A stretch of DNA of 64,000 nt from Cenococcum geophilum 1.58. Taxonomy: Eukaryota; Ascomycota; Dothideomycetes; Gloniales; Gloniaceae. The notes beneath the pieces are model-generated. The model was not told where the DNA came from, did not search any database, and saw nothing but the letters and a program-made list of their open reading frames with translations. The stretch covers positions 1,674,001 through 1,738,000 of the forward strand of contig KV748185.1 of NCBI GenBank assembly GCA_001692895.1, written 5' to 3'. This document shows positions 22,461 through 36,881 of this stretch, in pieces. A program made the position numbers and the translations under genes. Position 1 is the first letter of the stretch; each line of letters starts with the position of its first letter.

Positions 22461-23276
22461 AGTTATTAAATAGATAATAATATTGTTAAGGTATACTATA
22501 ATAAAATTATTAAGGTATTCTTCTAATAGATTATTAATTTATTTTTAGAACATTGCTAGTATACTTATAAGCCCAAATTGTATAACTAATAACTTATATA
22601 GTCCTTCCTTTAACCTAAAGGCTGCTTTCTATTTATTGCCCTCCTTAACCCTAATCTAATAGTACGCCTATTTTAGATCTATCTTTACAAGGATTTATAC
22701 GTTGCCTATTCTATCTTAGATTTCGCTAATTAAGGGTAAAGAATACCTATCCTTTTTAGTGATACTATTTAACTATTAGTAGTTAATATATAGTCTAAGT
22801 TTTCTATTTTTCTTTAGTATAAATAGTACTGAATATCCTACTAATAATTACAATAGTCTAATATATCCTTTTTATAGGTTTTCCTAAATAAACTCTTTAA
22901 GTACTTTTAACTCTTTTTAGTTAGCTTATAAATTAGAAAGAACTTTAGACTTATTCCTAGTTTTAACTCTATCTTATAGTCCTATACTATATACTCTAAT
23001 AGTATCTTACTTTTTAGGCTTTATAACTTTTTACTATACTTATAGTATCTTTTTAGTATATAGGATAACCCTCTTTTGGTTTCCTTATATATTGCTCTAA
23101 CTTAGTACTATACTATCTTAGTTTATTGCCGCATCCTATATTATTATATATCCTTAATATTAACCTAGCCTATAACCTAATTAATCCTTAGATTATATTC
23201 TTATAACTAAGATATACCTAATACTGCCTTACCCCGTCTTAACGGTAGAATATTAAAAGATATTTTAATTTGTCTC

Positions 23277-23580
23277 TATAACGGGACTAGCCCAGTTATA
23301 GTAGGAATGTCTCGGTAAAACACTTAATAGATAAATTCCAACGCTTTAACCAAATTTTAACAGGTTAATTAAATTCTACTAAAGTCCGTTAAAGACCGCG
23401 TGCGTATATATGTACGCATCAACTACTAAGCCCCTAACTATTTAATTATAGGATTCTCTTATTATTTCTTTCTCTTCTTTACGCAACGTCTTGTTCTTAG
23501 CGAGAGCTATATACTCTTAGATTTAGATAGAATTTATATTATTCCTTTAAATCTTCCTAAAGTCTCTCCGCGCCCTTATA
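23277..23580 (+). repeat. Family E 5' LTR (304 bp)
   Basis: Begins TATAACGGGACTAGCCCAG and ends CGCGCCCTTATA. Preceded by GTCTC. Confidence 0.9.
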
Positions 23581-26500
23581 TTACGTTACATTAATACTAA
23601 TACCCTTAAAATGGCAAACAAACTTAAATCCGCTGCGTTAACTATTATGGCCCTAATTAGGAAATAAATAACTATAATATAACAGTCTTTTATAGATGCT
23701 TTAGCCCAGTAACGAACTATACTAGAAGCTTAGTATTAGTAATTAATTAAAGCAATATATAAAGAACTCTACAACGCTAAAGTAGTCGTATTAGAGACCC
23801 TAATAGTAACACCTATAAATAAAATTGAAATAACTATATGCAAACTTAACCCATTAAATATAAACCCTAAACTAGTAACGGTAGCTTAATCCGTACCTAT
23901 AATAAACCTAGTACCTACTACGAAATTTAAAAAGCTCCCTAACTTACTAATATTTAATAGAAATTAAAATAACCTACGTCCCCTTATAACTAAGCTTTAT
24001 CTTAAACTTTTAATAAACTATAACTAATACCCTACTAAAGCTAGCAAGATTAGCTATAGAATGTCTTATTTAAGTAAAGACGCTACATAAACTATAGACC
24101 CATTCTTCTATAATAGCACCTTTATTAATTTTAAAATCTTTATCTCTCTACTAAAATAAATATATAATAACGCTAGCCGTAAACACACAGCTATTATTAA
24201 ACTTAAAAACCTATAATAATGGAACTAAGACTTTACTAGCTTCTTTTTAGAATTTTTAGGCCTTATTAGTAAACTAAATTAGAATAAAGCCGCTAGAGTT
24301 ACTACTCTCCGCTAAGCTATTTTAGATAAAATTAAAGTATAGTTAGTAGGTAGAGAATTACTAAAGGACTTACCTAAATTTGCTATAATATATTAACGAA
24401 TTAATAAGGACCTTTAATATAATAAATAGACTTATTCCCTAAAGCTAACTATACCTTATGTTTAAAACTCTATAAAACTAGTATATACCCTAAAGCGCGA
24501 TCCGTCTTTAAGACCTAAAAGCCTTATATACAACCCTATAGACCTTAACGCCACTTAATCCTATATACCCTTAGAAACTAATAAATAAAGAATATAAGCC
24601 GCAAATAAAGAATATTTTAGATATAGAAAAAAGGGATATATTTAAAGGAATTACCAAACTTACCCTTTTAAAATAGTCCGCTATAGCTCCTCTTAGTCCT
24701 TAAGTTATACTTATTTTATAAATTATACTTAGTTGCTATAAAGTATCTCGCCTTTAGTTAACTTAAAAAATAAATTGATCTAGGGCTAAGTCGCGCCTTA
24801 GGATAAAAAGTAGAAGAGTATAAGTATTTAGGCTTTTTTAGCGCTAATATATAATATAACTCCCTTAATATACTTAGCAAAATTTAAATACTTAGAAAAT
24901 AGAAGGAAGTATAAATCCTTATAGATAGCGGAGCTATTAGTATAGGCTTTATTAATATATACTACGCAAAAACTTAACGCTTAAATTTAAAGAAACTTAA
25001 TAAGCCCTAAGGCCTACGAGGCTTTAATAGTAAGCCTTTAATATATAGCGAACTAATGCACTACGCTCTTATAAAGATGTGGATAGGCAAATACCTTAAA
25101 TACATTTCCCTATTTATAACACCCTTAAAGTATTATAAGGTAATACTTAGATACGGATAGCTAAAACAACACAACCCTTTAATTAGCTGGGTTAAAGAAA
25201 TACTAAAATTCCGTATAACCTACTACCGAAGTTATTACTTAAAATACTACTTACCCTATAAACATATATACGACTATTTAAATTTAATATAATATAAATT
25301 ACCCTTACTATATACCTTAAACTAATATAATAAAGTTATAACTACCAATTGCAGTAAAAAATGCGAAGATAATATATTAAAACCTCTTAAAATTTGTATA
25401 GTATAAGCCGTACCCTTTTATTTATTAGTAAGAAAATAAGACTATAAGATCTTTACAATAACACTAAAAGATATTAAGAAGGCGTTAGAACTAAAGTAAT
25501 ATATTAACCCCTAACCTCTTATACCTAAAGAATATTACAATCTAATTAATACGTTTAAGAAACAATTCGTAAACTAACTACCCCTATATTAAAATAAGCA
25601 CGATTTTAAGATAGAACTTAAACCTAGTATAATACCAAAGTTCGGCCTGTTATATAGTATATTATAAGAAGAGCTGCTTATAATATAATAATACCTTAAA
25701 AAGCACCTAGAGAAAGGATTTATTTGCCCTAGTTAATTACTATTTACCTTATCTATACTATTTATTAAAAAACCTAAAGGAGGCTTAAGGTTTTATATTA
25801 ATTATTAAGCCCTAAATACAATTATAATTTAAAACTAATATCCGATTCCTCTACTTTAAGAAATATATAACTACTTAGTAAAAGCACGATACTTTATAAA
25901 GCTTAACGTAGTTACTACCTTTAATTAAATCTATATTTGCGAAGGAGATAAAAAGTATATAGCTTTCTGTATACAATAGGGACTTTTTAAATACTTAGTA
26001 ATGCCGTTCGGTATAAAGAACTGTCCTAGTATATTTTAATAATATATTAATAATACGCTTCGCGAATTCCTTAATGTATTTATTACCGCGTATATTAATA
26101 ATATTTTTATTTATTTATCTTTGCTTTCTAAGCGTTAGAAGCATGTCTAAATAGTTTTTAAACGCCTATAAGACGCGGGCTTATAATGCGACATTAAGAA
26201 ATGCAAGTTCTATACATCTAAAGTTATATACTTAGGCTTAATTATATTCCGTAATAGAATCAAAATAGACCTTAAAAAAATCGCTGTAATTATAAACTAG
26301 GGAAGTCCTAGTAGTGTATAAAACATCTAAAGATTTCTAGGATTCGCAAATTTCTATTATTAATTTATTAATTACTTCTTAAAAATTGTTTAGCTGTTAG
26401 TAAACTTAATAAGAAAGAATATAAAATTTAAATAGACTACTAAATATAAATAAGCTTTTAACGACCTAAAATATTATTTTATAACTACTTTAATTTTTAC

Positions 26501-27961
26501 CTACTTTAATTCGGACCTTAAATATATTATTAAAATAGACTTATTTAATTATGTACTAAGAGGAGTATTATTATAATATAATAAAAATGGCGAGCTGCGC
26601 CTAGTAGCCTTCCTCTTTTAGAAACTTACCCCTACTAAATTAAACTATAAGATATATAATAAGGAACTACTTNCAATTATTAGATGCTTTAAATAATAGC
26701 GCCTAGAACTTAAAGGATTGTTATTCCTAATACGCGTATTAATAGACTATAAAAACCTATAGTACTTTATAACTACAAAGCAATTAATATAACGCTAAAT
26801 TCGTTAGGCCGAATACCTCTTATAATTTAACTTTAAGATTACGTACTAACCTAGTAAACTTAATTAGAAGCCTAACTTATTAATATAATAATTATAGGAC
26901 TTACTTATAAACGCCTCTAACAAATAGATTATAAATTAATTACGAATTCTACTACCCCCTAAATGTTTTAAGAAACTACGCCCTATATTTCTAAATGTGG
27001 AGCTTAATAGGAATAAATTAGAAATTAATAAGTAGGATATAAAAATTAATAAATTAATAGAGTATAAATATAAGAATAACCCCTAGATAGTAGATATAAT
27101 AAAAGTAATTTAAATAGGGAAATGGCAATATAAGGATATTACACTCGCTAAATGCGAAATCTGTAATAATTGGTTATACTATTAATAGAAAATAGTAGGC
27201 CCAAATTCCGAACCCTTATAATTTAAGATACTTAAATTTATATACGATTCTTCTATAATAGGGCATCCTAGCTATATAAAGACCTATAAGATTATTTAAT
27301 AAGTATATTACTGGCCTATAATGTACAACTATATATAAAAATACGTTTAAGTATATAGAATATACGTGCGTAGGAAGACCTTTTATATAAAGAAGTAAGG
27401 AGTACTTTAACCGTTACTAATTCTAATATAAAAATGGCGAGATATCTTAATTAACTTTATAGTTAACCTACCAAACAGTAATAGGTTTATAAATGTTATA
27501 GTAGTTATTAACCGTCTTATAAAAATGTAATATATAATTCCTATAGACTTAATTAATATAATATTAGTAGCCGAATATTTTATTAAGTACGTCTTTAAGC
27601 TATACGGACTTCTTAATTTAATAATATCTAACTATAAAAGCTAGTTTATTTTAGACTTTTGGCAAGCCCTATATAAATAATTAAGTATATAAATATAACT
27701 CTTAACTATATTTTATCTAAAGATAAACGGTTAAACTAAAATTGCGAACGCGATTATAAAATAATACCTATAAATATACTACTCTTACTTATAAAACAAC
27801 TGGGAAAAATGGCTACTATTAGTTAAGTTTATTATAAATAATATAAGAAATAAATTAATAGGCGTAACGCCGTTTTACGCAACCTATAGATAAGACCCTT
27901 AACTTAGATTTAAACTATAACCTAAAATTAATATAATAGAACCTATAATTAAGAGGATTAA

Positions 27962-28178
27962 TATAAGGGGATCTTGTAGACAGGGGGCTATAAGGACACG
28001 ATTGTGGAATAGGATAGATTGGTAAGAGAGACGAATCCTTAAGGAGGTAAGGCCTCTAGGATTGTGGAGACTATATACTACGGGCACGTGCCTCTAGTAT
28101 ATGACCGGCGACCATCTAAGGGGCGTTTAGGGGTTGTCCTAAGGGCAACCTAAGGTATCCGCAATAATATCCCTTATA
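27962..28178 (-). repeat. Family H 3' LTR (217 bp), copy 1
   Basis: Aligns without gaps to 36882-37098, and also to 53883-54098. Ends carry the inverted TGTAAGGG / CCCTTACA signature. Confidence 0.9.
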
Positions 28179-30700
28179 TTGCCCCCCCCCTTCTTACGGT
28201 TAGCCCCTAATTACTATTACCTTACAGTAGGGAGATTATAAGGGCTCGTCCCGGAAGAGGTTCGGAGAGATATTAGAAAGGTATTAGTATGCTACTATAT
28301 ATTATCTATCTATCTAACCCCTACTTTAAACTCCTAAAAAACCTTAATAAGGAAAAAACATAACTGGAGAAAAGATGTAAGGATTGCTAGGAGACCTATT
28401 AGAAGCCTATTAGAAGCATGCCGGTAACTACCTAGGCTAATATAGGGATTTTTATACAACTCTGCTTCCAAGCCTTTATGCTAGTCTATAATTAATTATA
28501 AGTATTATAGGCAATTTAGTGTTCTAGTATAGTTCCGTAGAACCTTTTAGTATAGGATTTAACGTACAGAGCCTTAGCTTGCCGTTGTTTTTAACTATTA
28601 AGATATAATCTATAATCGTTTTATATAATCCTCTACGTCACTAACGCATTATTCCCATATCTACCCTTAGGCTATTAGATACGGTTAAGGTATTAATTAG
28701 TTAATTAAGGAGACTTATCTCCTAAGATTTAGTATATATGCTTTTAAATCTAATAGTCCTATGCCGTATATTTGGCGTAGCTCTACTGCCTAGCAAATAG
28801 GGACATTTCGCGATAGTAATTGTGTCTGGTAAAACCTGAGTAGATAGTTATATAGCCACAAGGTATAGGCGACCCTGGGGCAACCCAGGGGTGACTCGCC
28901 CGTGAGGCACGTGCAGAGCACGTGCCTAGGGAAAACCCTTTCTACCTCGCACACAGACTCCTCCTTTTCCCTTAAGGATTCGTCTCTATCTATACAATAT
29001 ACCTATTGTTCTATCATTGGACTCCCTATCCACATCCTCACCTCACAAATTGTAGCTATTATATAATTATTAAGAACGTCTATAACATTGTTCTTTAATA
29101 CTATAGTATTGTTTTAGGTCTAATTTAACCTATATACGTCTTTAATTTAACGTCTTAACTGCCTTCCCCCGGCCGCGTAGTTAGTTTTTGTAAGGAAGTA
29201 ATAGTTAAATAACTTATACGCGTGTTTCCTTCCTTTTAAATAGCGCTATTATAATGGAGTTATATTAATAAGGTTGCGGCTATTTACTAGAAGGGTATTA
29301 GAAGGTAAAGTATAAAGACACCTTGCTTATTAAGCTGCTCGTTTTCTTAAACACCTCACTTCTTGCTATTAACCATCGTCTAATTTTGGACGTATCTTCA
29401 ATATATCATTAAGATTTTCTTCTTTTCTATTATCAATTTAATATACCTCTTTATTCTCCTACTAACTGCTCTTCTAAGTAGATTCCACAGCGTATCCTAG
29501 CCCTACCTTTGCATATAGAACCCTAACCTCCGCTAACTTGTAACTAGTGCTGGTCCTACCTAAATAATTTTACCTATATGTCTTTAAAAGACTAGAAATC
29601 TAATAATAGGATTCTAGAGGCTTATAATAAGACGCACTGCGTTAAAATCTAATACCTTTAGCCCTTATAATTAATGCATGCGTACTAAGAGCGGCAGTTA
29701 TATTAAGGTAAGTTTTTTTATTCTTAATAGATTTCCGTTGCTAACTTTAAGCTTTAATAGCCTAGGCCTAAGTGGCAATAATCCTTTAATGTCCTTAACT
29801 ACTACATTACCCAGGCTTTGTCTTATTCTAGCGCTAATGCTAAACATCTTAGTCGCATTTAAGACTATACTATAGCCATCTACACCGCCTATAATTCTTA
29901 GTAAGCTAGCTAGTAACGCCTAATGCAAGAGTAAGGTTAGTATACTAAGGATAGGGTGCGGGATAGGGGTAATAAGAAAAAGGTCGCTATCTACTACAGG
30001 AAGGAGTTTGCGTATACGCGTTAAGTTTCGAAAGAGTATAATATAATGCAGTATTAGGTAGGTTACCCTTTAGGTACCTAGTAGATAGGTAACTAATAGT
30101 TACTATAGCAAGGTCTTAATAGTTCTAGACTATGCTAGCCAGCTAATATCTCTATTTATTCTAGGCTTAAGCGTATCTTTATTAACTATAAGCTTACGCC
30201 GCAAGAGCTTTATTAGTATTAGTTTAAATCTAATGTTAGTATTAAGCGTTTAAGAGTCTCTGCTCTAGCTATACCTCATCGTCCTACCCCTGTTTTTATA
30301 CCTACTTATACACCTACTAAGGCATCTAGATCCCATTCTCGTTAGCTATCACTTAGTGGCCCAATAGATACTAATCCTACTCCTAATAATAATAAGGCGT
30401 AGTAGCTTTTCAGATTAGGCATTTATGGTTTAGACTTTTAAGATTCGTTCTTATATATAATAGCAATTGAGGACCTTAATTAGGTGCTCGGGAAGGCCTT
30501 ATAAGGCTTTTAGAAAGGGCTTAGAAGCCCTAAAAATAATATTCCTAGTATAGATTAATAAATAGGAATGCAATTCTAGCAAAATGCCCTATTAACTCTA
30601 TGCTATATATGTAAAAAGGCTAAGGACCCGTCCTGCCTTAGGCCGTAGCCCTATCCTTATAGTTTCTAGAGCCTGTCCGTTCTATATCCAATTTAACCTA
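28179..30700 (-). other. Long 3' tract of family H with plus-strand open stretches
   Basis: Between the chromodomain and the 3' LTR lie about 2.3 kb (excluding the solo LTR) without pol domains. Co-linear sequence is present in copy 2 (54099-55277 and 63862-64000), so it belongs to the element. On the plus strand, antisense to pol, relatively long open stretches occur at 29678-29875 and about 30170-30330. I recognise no domain in them. Confidence 0.55.
28823..29047 (+). repeat. Solo LTR of family S (225 bp) with target duplication
   Basis: Begins TGTCTGGTAAAACC and ends CACCTCACA. It is flanked by AATTG on both sides (28818-28822 and 29048-29052), and family H copy 2 lacks it at the same place (about 54751-54766). 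A single LTR with duplication is left when the two LTRs of an element recombine. Unlike its host, this LTR keeps many CpG and CpA sites, for example CACGTGCAGAGCACGTGCC at 28908-28930. Confidence 0.9.
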
Positions 30701-33700
30701 TTTACTCTTTTCGCGAGCTTTCTTTATAGGTCGCGATAACACCGTAATATTAGAGCGCTTTTTACGACTTATAGATTATAGACCTTAATCCCAATATTCT
30801 TTTAGAATACCTTCGTAATAATTAAGGTAATCCTCTAGTTCCTATATAGAGTCCTTAGCGGGCTAGCCTAGCCATTTAACTTTAAATTAAAGCTTGTTCT
30901 TAATAGACTTATAGCGTAGTATAGCTTTAACCTTATACCGCTCGCCCACTGCCTTAGGGTGTTTAATTAGGCCTAGACGGAAGTTTTTTTCCAGCGGTAG
31001 TCTATACTATAGCTTTAGTAGGTTTATATAAAATACTAAATACATATAGGCTATAGATAGGGATAGCTAGAGATAATAGGCTAGCTTACTAATTCGTTCC
31101 TTAACTTAGAAGGGACCTAGGTATCTTATATTAAGCTTCTTTAATAGCTAATAGGTCTTAATATTCGTTAAACATAATAGAACCTTATTGCCTACTCCGA
31201 AATGCTTATCCTAGTGCTTGCGGTTATACTAAAGTCTCTACTACTCTTAGGCATCTTACAGGCTCTACTTTATATACTTTTATTACTTCTCCTATTCCTA
31301 AAGGTATCCTTATACTCTCTAGTAGATGTCCTTAGACTTCCCGGTAGGATCCTATAACTAATTATGCGGCCTTAGCTAGTAATTATTAGGTATACTATTA
31401 AACCCAAATAGTTAAACGCCATAGGCAATCTAGATTGATGTATACTTATACGATATATATTGCTTTAAATTATAAGCGTACTCTGTGTACGGAAGTAGCT
31501 CGCACTAGTTGTTTTACTAGTAGTTTAAATATATCCATAGGTAAGACTCTAGTTCCTAGTTCTAGCGTTCCATTTACCCATCCGTTTATAGGTAGAAAGC
31601 CGTACTATACTAGTAGTCTATCTTTAAATAGAAGTATAGGTCCGACTAGTATTGGCTTATAAAGACGCTGCCCCTATTAGTAATAATAGAGTGTGGCTAA
31701 TCTACTTTAAGAAAGCATTTCTCCTTAATTAGGTTAGCGAGCTCTTATATATTAATCGTCTTATTAACAGGAAGATATTAGACGTACTTTAAAAACCTAT
31801 TAATAAGTATAAGGACCGAATCGTATGTTTGTCCTTAGCTATCTTTAAATAGCGGGAGATCCATAATAAAGTCTATGGCGTAATGTTGCTATAGCTTACT
31901 AGCGGGGGGAACTAATTTAAGTAGACCCCATAGCTTGTGCCTGCGGATCTTATATACTTAACACTTCTTATAATAGCTAATATACTCCTTTACTTCCTAA
32001 TTAAGCCTTAGCTAATAGTATTTGCGCTAAAGTAATTCCACTGTCTTTACTTAACTATAGTGGCCGCCTAAAGGATTATCATAATTCTTTATAAGAATCT
32101 TCTGTTATAAATTTACTTCTTATAGCACCTAAACCTTACCACCTCTATATAGTAGGCCCATTAGGTCTAGTTCCTAATAGTAGCGCCTAGCAGCTTCCTT
32201 TCCGTTACGTTTCCGGTCTACTTCCGCATTAAGAATAGTATAAGAAGCGTCCCTCCATTACGCCTTACAGATAAGATCCGTTAACCTTTTAGATAGTTCC
32301 TAGGTAAAAGCTATTTTATTCTATACTGCTCTAAGTATAAGACTAGATAGTACTATAGATCTTACAACTCTTTAATACGCGTATATTAGGAAGGCCGCTA
32401 CGAGGTTAAAGTCCTTTAGTTATTACAGGGCTCTGAGTTCCGATTGCTCTATAGCTTCGCTATTTATTTAAGGGGATAGCTTAGTAATTAGAGATAGTAT
32501 ATTACTATATTCTAAGAATATATTGGGGACGTCCTATCTAGGTATATTTGGACCCTTATCGGCAACAGACCGGGTACCAGCTAGAACGTCAGTAGAAACC
32601 AATAGGGCTTATACTACCTAAGACTCGGTATATAGAGCTATAGGTGCTTAAGCATCCTACACCTAGAGCTTATTTTATAATGTAGGGAGTAAAATATCTA
32701 TTATCTATTTTCCTTCTCCCGTTTTAAAGCCATTAGCATAATCTGGCCGTCGTAACAGTCTATTAGCAGGGTTATTTTCCCCTAGCTTATATTTAATCTT
32801 AAAATTAAATCGCATAAGCTCCTCTACTTATCTAGCTTATTAAGGTATAAGCTCCTTTATAGTTATAAAGTAGTGTAAATTATAGTAATCTAAGAGTATA
32901 TAAGTGGTATAGCTTGCGTGCTTAAGGTAGTGTCACCACTGTTTAAAGCAGTTAATTATAGCTAGCAGTTCCTTATCGTGGGTATAATACCTAACTTTAG
33001 GTCCCTAGAATTTTCTGCTATAAAATGCTACTAGTCTCTAATAGAGCTGGGTAGCGTCTAGATGCCTATTGGGTTGTAGTAGGATACCAGCAAGGGCAAA
33101 ATTCAATACATTAGTAATTATTATTAATAGCTAATTTAGGTTAAAATGCCGCAGCAATAAAGCTTCTATAAACTTTACGTAAAGTTCCTAAAAGGCCTTT
33201 TAAACCTTTCCGGGCTATAACTATAGCTTATACTATTTAGTTAGTCCCTTTTTAGTTTTCTTCTTTACCGCCTTTAAGCTTTTTGCTCCTTAGGTCGGGT
33301 CTTAAAAAGCTTCTATAATATAGTTGGATAGGTATTAGGCAACGTCTAAGTAGTTATAAATAAAGCGCCTATAGAAATTGGCAAAGCCTAAAAACACTTA
33401 AATATCCTAGTAGCTCTCTAGCTCCGGCCACTCCTAGATTATCTACACCTATACTAGGTCTATAACTACACCTATAGGCGTTATAATATAACCCAGGAAC
33501 TTAACCTACTTAGTATTAAAGATATACTTTAACGCCTTAGCGTAGAGGCCCTAATTATCTAAACGTTCCAGCACTTCGCGGACGTATTACTCGTGTTAAT
33601 CCTTATCTTCTAAGTAGATTAAAATATTATCTAAATAGATAACGTATATGCGGTTAACTAGTCCCCCTAAGGCTCTATAAATATACGATTGGAATATCGC

Positions 33701-36700
33701 AGGCGTATTAGCTAGCCTAAAAGGCATTACTAGATACTTAAAGTGGCCGTATTAAGTCTTAAAAGCGGTCTTTTACTTATCCCCTTCTTTAATACGGAGC
33801 CTATAATAGGCGTCTTATAGATCTAGCTTTATAGAGATCTTCGCCCTAGATAGTTAATCCAGCATTTCACTAACTAGTAGTAGTAGGTAACGGTTCTTAA
33901 TTATAATCTTATTAAGACCGTAATAATCTACATATAGCCTTATAGTTCTATCTGGTTTTGGGATAAAGAGGATCGGTACGCCTAACGGCGACTTACTAGG
34001 CCAAATCCACCCCTTTTCTAGTAACCCATTAAGGTACTCCTATAGGATCTTAAGCTCTTTACACAAGAGGTTATAGATAGAAAGGTTCGGTGGTTATTTA
34101 CCTTCTTCTAGATTAATTATATAATTATACTCCAAGTTCTACGGTAGGACTTTAGCTCTCCTACCTAAAAATACCCTTAGTAAGTCCCTTAGGCCTACTG
34201 GAATATTTAACAAATTAGGGTCGCATTCGTCCTCTATATTATTATTAGGTAGATCCTAGAGCTCCCTTAAAATACTCACGGGCAGCGTTATACGCTATAG
34301 TGGTTACTTATACATAGTTGCCACTGTACGTTAAACCATTTTATACGGTAGCCAATAAAGGGTAGGGAACTCCTTAACGCAGCGTTTAAGGTGCCGTAGT
34401 ATACTCTCCGCATATTGCTTAAGCTAGAGTAACCTATAGCGGTTAAAGTATCTTATAAGATCCTCAAGATCGCTACCTTCCTATAATATCTCTATAACCT
34501 ATCTAGTAGTTCCCTATAGGGTCTCCGTTATAGAGGGGTTATTACCTATACTAAGCTCTATACCTATCTTGCTATTAAATAGGGGTTGGATCTAATACTC
34601 CTTTAGGTATAGAGTGTATACTATTTTACCTAAGGCTATATTCTCTAGGATGTCCTTTAGGCTTATTAGTAATATATACTCTTCTAAATCTTTATTATTC
34701 TACCATTTAAAGGCTCCAGTCTTAAAGCGTATTTTAGGATCTGCTTCCGCTAGCCAAGGGTATCTAAGGATAAGGTTATAACTTATAAAATTAGCCGCCT
34801 AGAAGGGTTGCGGGCTAACTACCTTAGTGCGGTTATATATATCGGCTACTAACACTATAAGCTTATAGGCACTATATAGCTTAATCTAATACTTATCTAG
34901 GAAGCCTATAATAGGTTTCCGCCACCTTTATAATGGGATAAGTTTATACTCTTTTACCAAATTATATCGTATAAGATTAATTTCGGCGCCGCTATTATAT
35001 AGTGCTTAAAACTATTATACCTTACCTATAGGGAGTGTTATTTCAAGCTTAATAGTAATATGGAGAGTCTGTTCTTCTATATCTTACCCTAGTTACAGCC
35101 AGGAGAGGTCCGCGACTAGGGCTTTTCTTTTTTTAGATTATTAGTGCGGTTATTACCCTACTTGCTCTTTTAATAGGATCTACCTCCGGAGTTTTCTTTT
35201 AACTTCTTAGAGTGTTCCTATAAAGGTACTAGATAGGTATTAGGTTAACCCTAAAAGTCTTTTCCGTTATTTAAGGCTCCTAACTTTAACCCTTTTAAAG
35301 TTCTCTTTAAGAACGGCTTCTTTAAAGGTTAAGTCTGCCCTATATTACTACTAGAGTGCTTATACTTCTAGTAACCCCCTAGCTTCCTACTAGAAGAGGT
35401 CTAGTTTCTTACCGCGTCTTTAACGTTTAGGACTGCTTATTTAAAATCCGCATATATAGTAATCCGCGATAGGGCTCCTATGCGCTTTATTTCGTTACGA
35501 ATTACTAGCTTAATTCTAGCCTAGATAAACCTAATCTTCTTCTTCTTACAGATGCTACCGTCCTTATTTTTAAAGGGTTCTAGATCTATCTATTAAGTAT
35601 AAGTTTCTATAAAGTTTATAAACTGGCGGAAGTTATAGCGGTCTAGCTATATCCCATTCCAGAATAGCTCTATATTATCGTATTATATAACATACGGATC
35701 TTAAGTCTATTTCTTTAGGAAGGTTTACAGCTATAGCTATATAGTAATTTGCTCTTTATTAAGCTAATTAAGTGCAACCTAGTTTAGCGATTAGTCTTTA
35801 ATCTTGCTAATAATCCAGCGTGTACGCTCTTTAGTATTATCTTATATTATTAGCATCTTAAAGAAGTTGTCTACCTTATAAACCCAATCGTCTAACTACT
35901 GGGCGTTAGGTCTATAGCGGAGTTCTAAACTACTAAAGGCCTTAGCCAGTCGGTCTATGTCCTTTTTCCATTTATAGTGTAAATAACTCTTTAAGTCTTC
36001 TATACCTCCTTAGGTAGGTACTAGGTAGCTCCTAAAAAGCCCTTAGCCTTAACTAGGTTATAAAAGAATTTGCCTAGCTTAGATTAGACCCTACTAGATC
36101 TGGGTTTACCCTTAAAGGGTTTTAATATATTTATTAGTGGCTTCCTTCCGTATAGCTTTTAAGAGCCTTACGACAGCTTCCTAATATCCGTCTTAAAGGA
36201 GATTAGTATAGGGCTCTTAACCTTCTAAACTTGGGCCTGGGGAGGCTCCTGCTATAGAGGTAGTATTAGTACTAGTAGCTAGTATAGGCTTCCTAACGGG
36301 GCTCGGGTCTTAAGTTAGTAATTAGCTTAGATTACCTAAAGGGGTAGGCCTACTTGGCTTATAAGCAGTTTATATACCACCACTATGCCAATTATAGGCT
36401 GGTGGTCTTCTAGGAGGGTTCCGGTTGGTTCCCTAGTTAGACACATTAATATATTCCTCTAGCATTTCTGGCTTAGGGGAAGATCTTAAAGTTACCTCTA
36501 GCGCTTAATCTTCTAATTAGCCTAGGTAGGGCCGAAGGGGTTCTAGTTGCTTTTTAGCAGCATTATAACCGTTATAGAGGGTATCTATATTTTCCTTAGC
36601 GGTAACTATAGGTGTATAAGAGTTTTTAAGCTCCTAGAGCATCTAGGTATTAGGGCTTATTTAGCCGTCTTACCTAAAGAGTTATATTGTCGCAATCTCT

Positions 36701-36881
36701 CGCTATTAGAGGGACCTTCCTGCCTTTACGCGACGGCTTTCTATAAGGTATCCGTGGAGTTTCTATTTAGGTTATCGCGAGATTTTTAAGAGAGGATAGT
36801 AGTTATAAATAAAAGATGTAAACAAATAATCTAGTCCTTAAAGCCAACTACCCTTCTAAAAAAGAGTAGGAAGGATTTAAA

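Noticed and set aside
27899-28087. 62-codon minus-strand gene
   Set aside because: It lies over the family H LTR; no protein is expected there.
31435-31662. 75-codon plus-strand gene
   Set aside because: Antisense to the integrase region of family H copy 1; no family likeness.
36547-36789. 80-codon plus-strand gene
   Set aside because: Antisense to the gag/leader region of family H; nothing recognisable in it.
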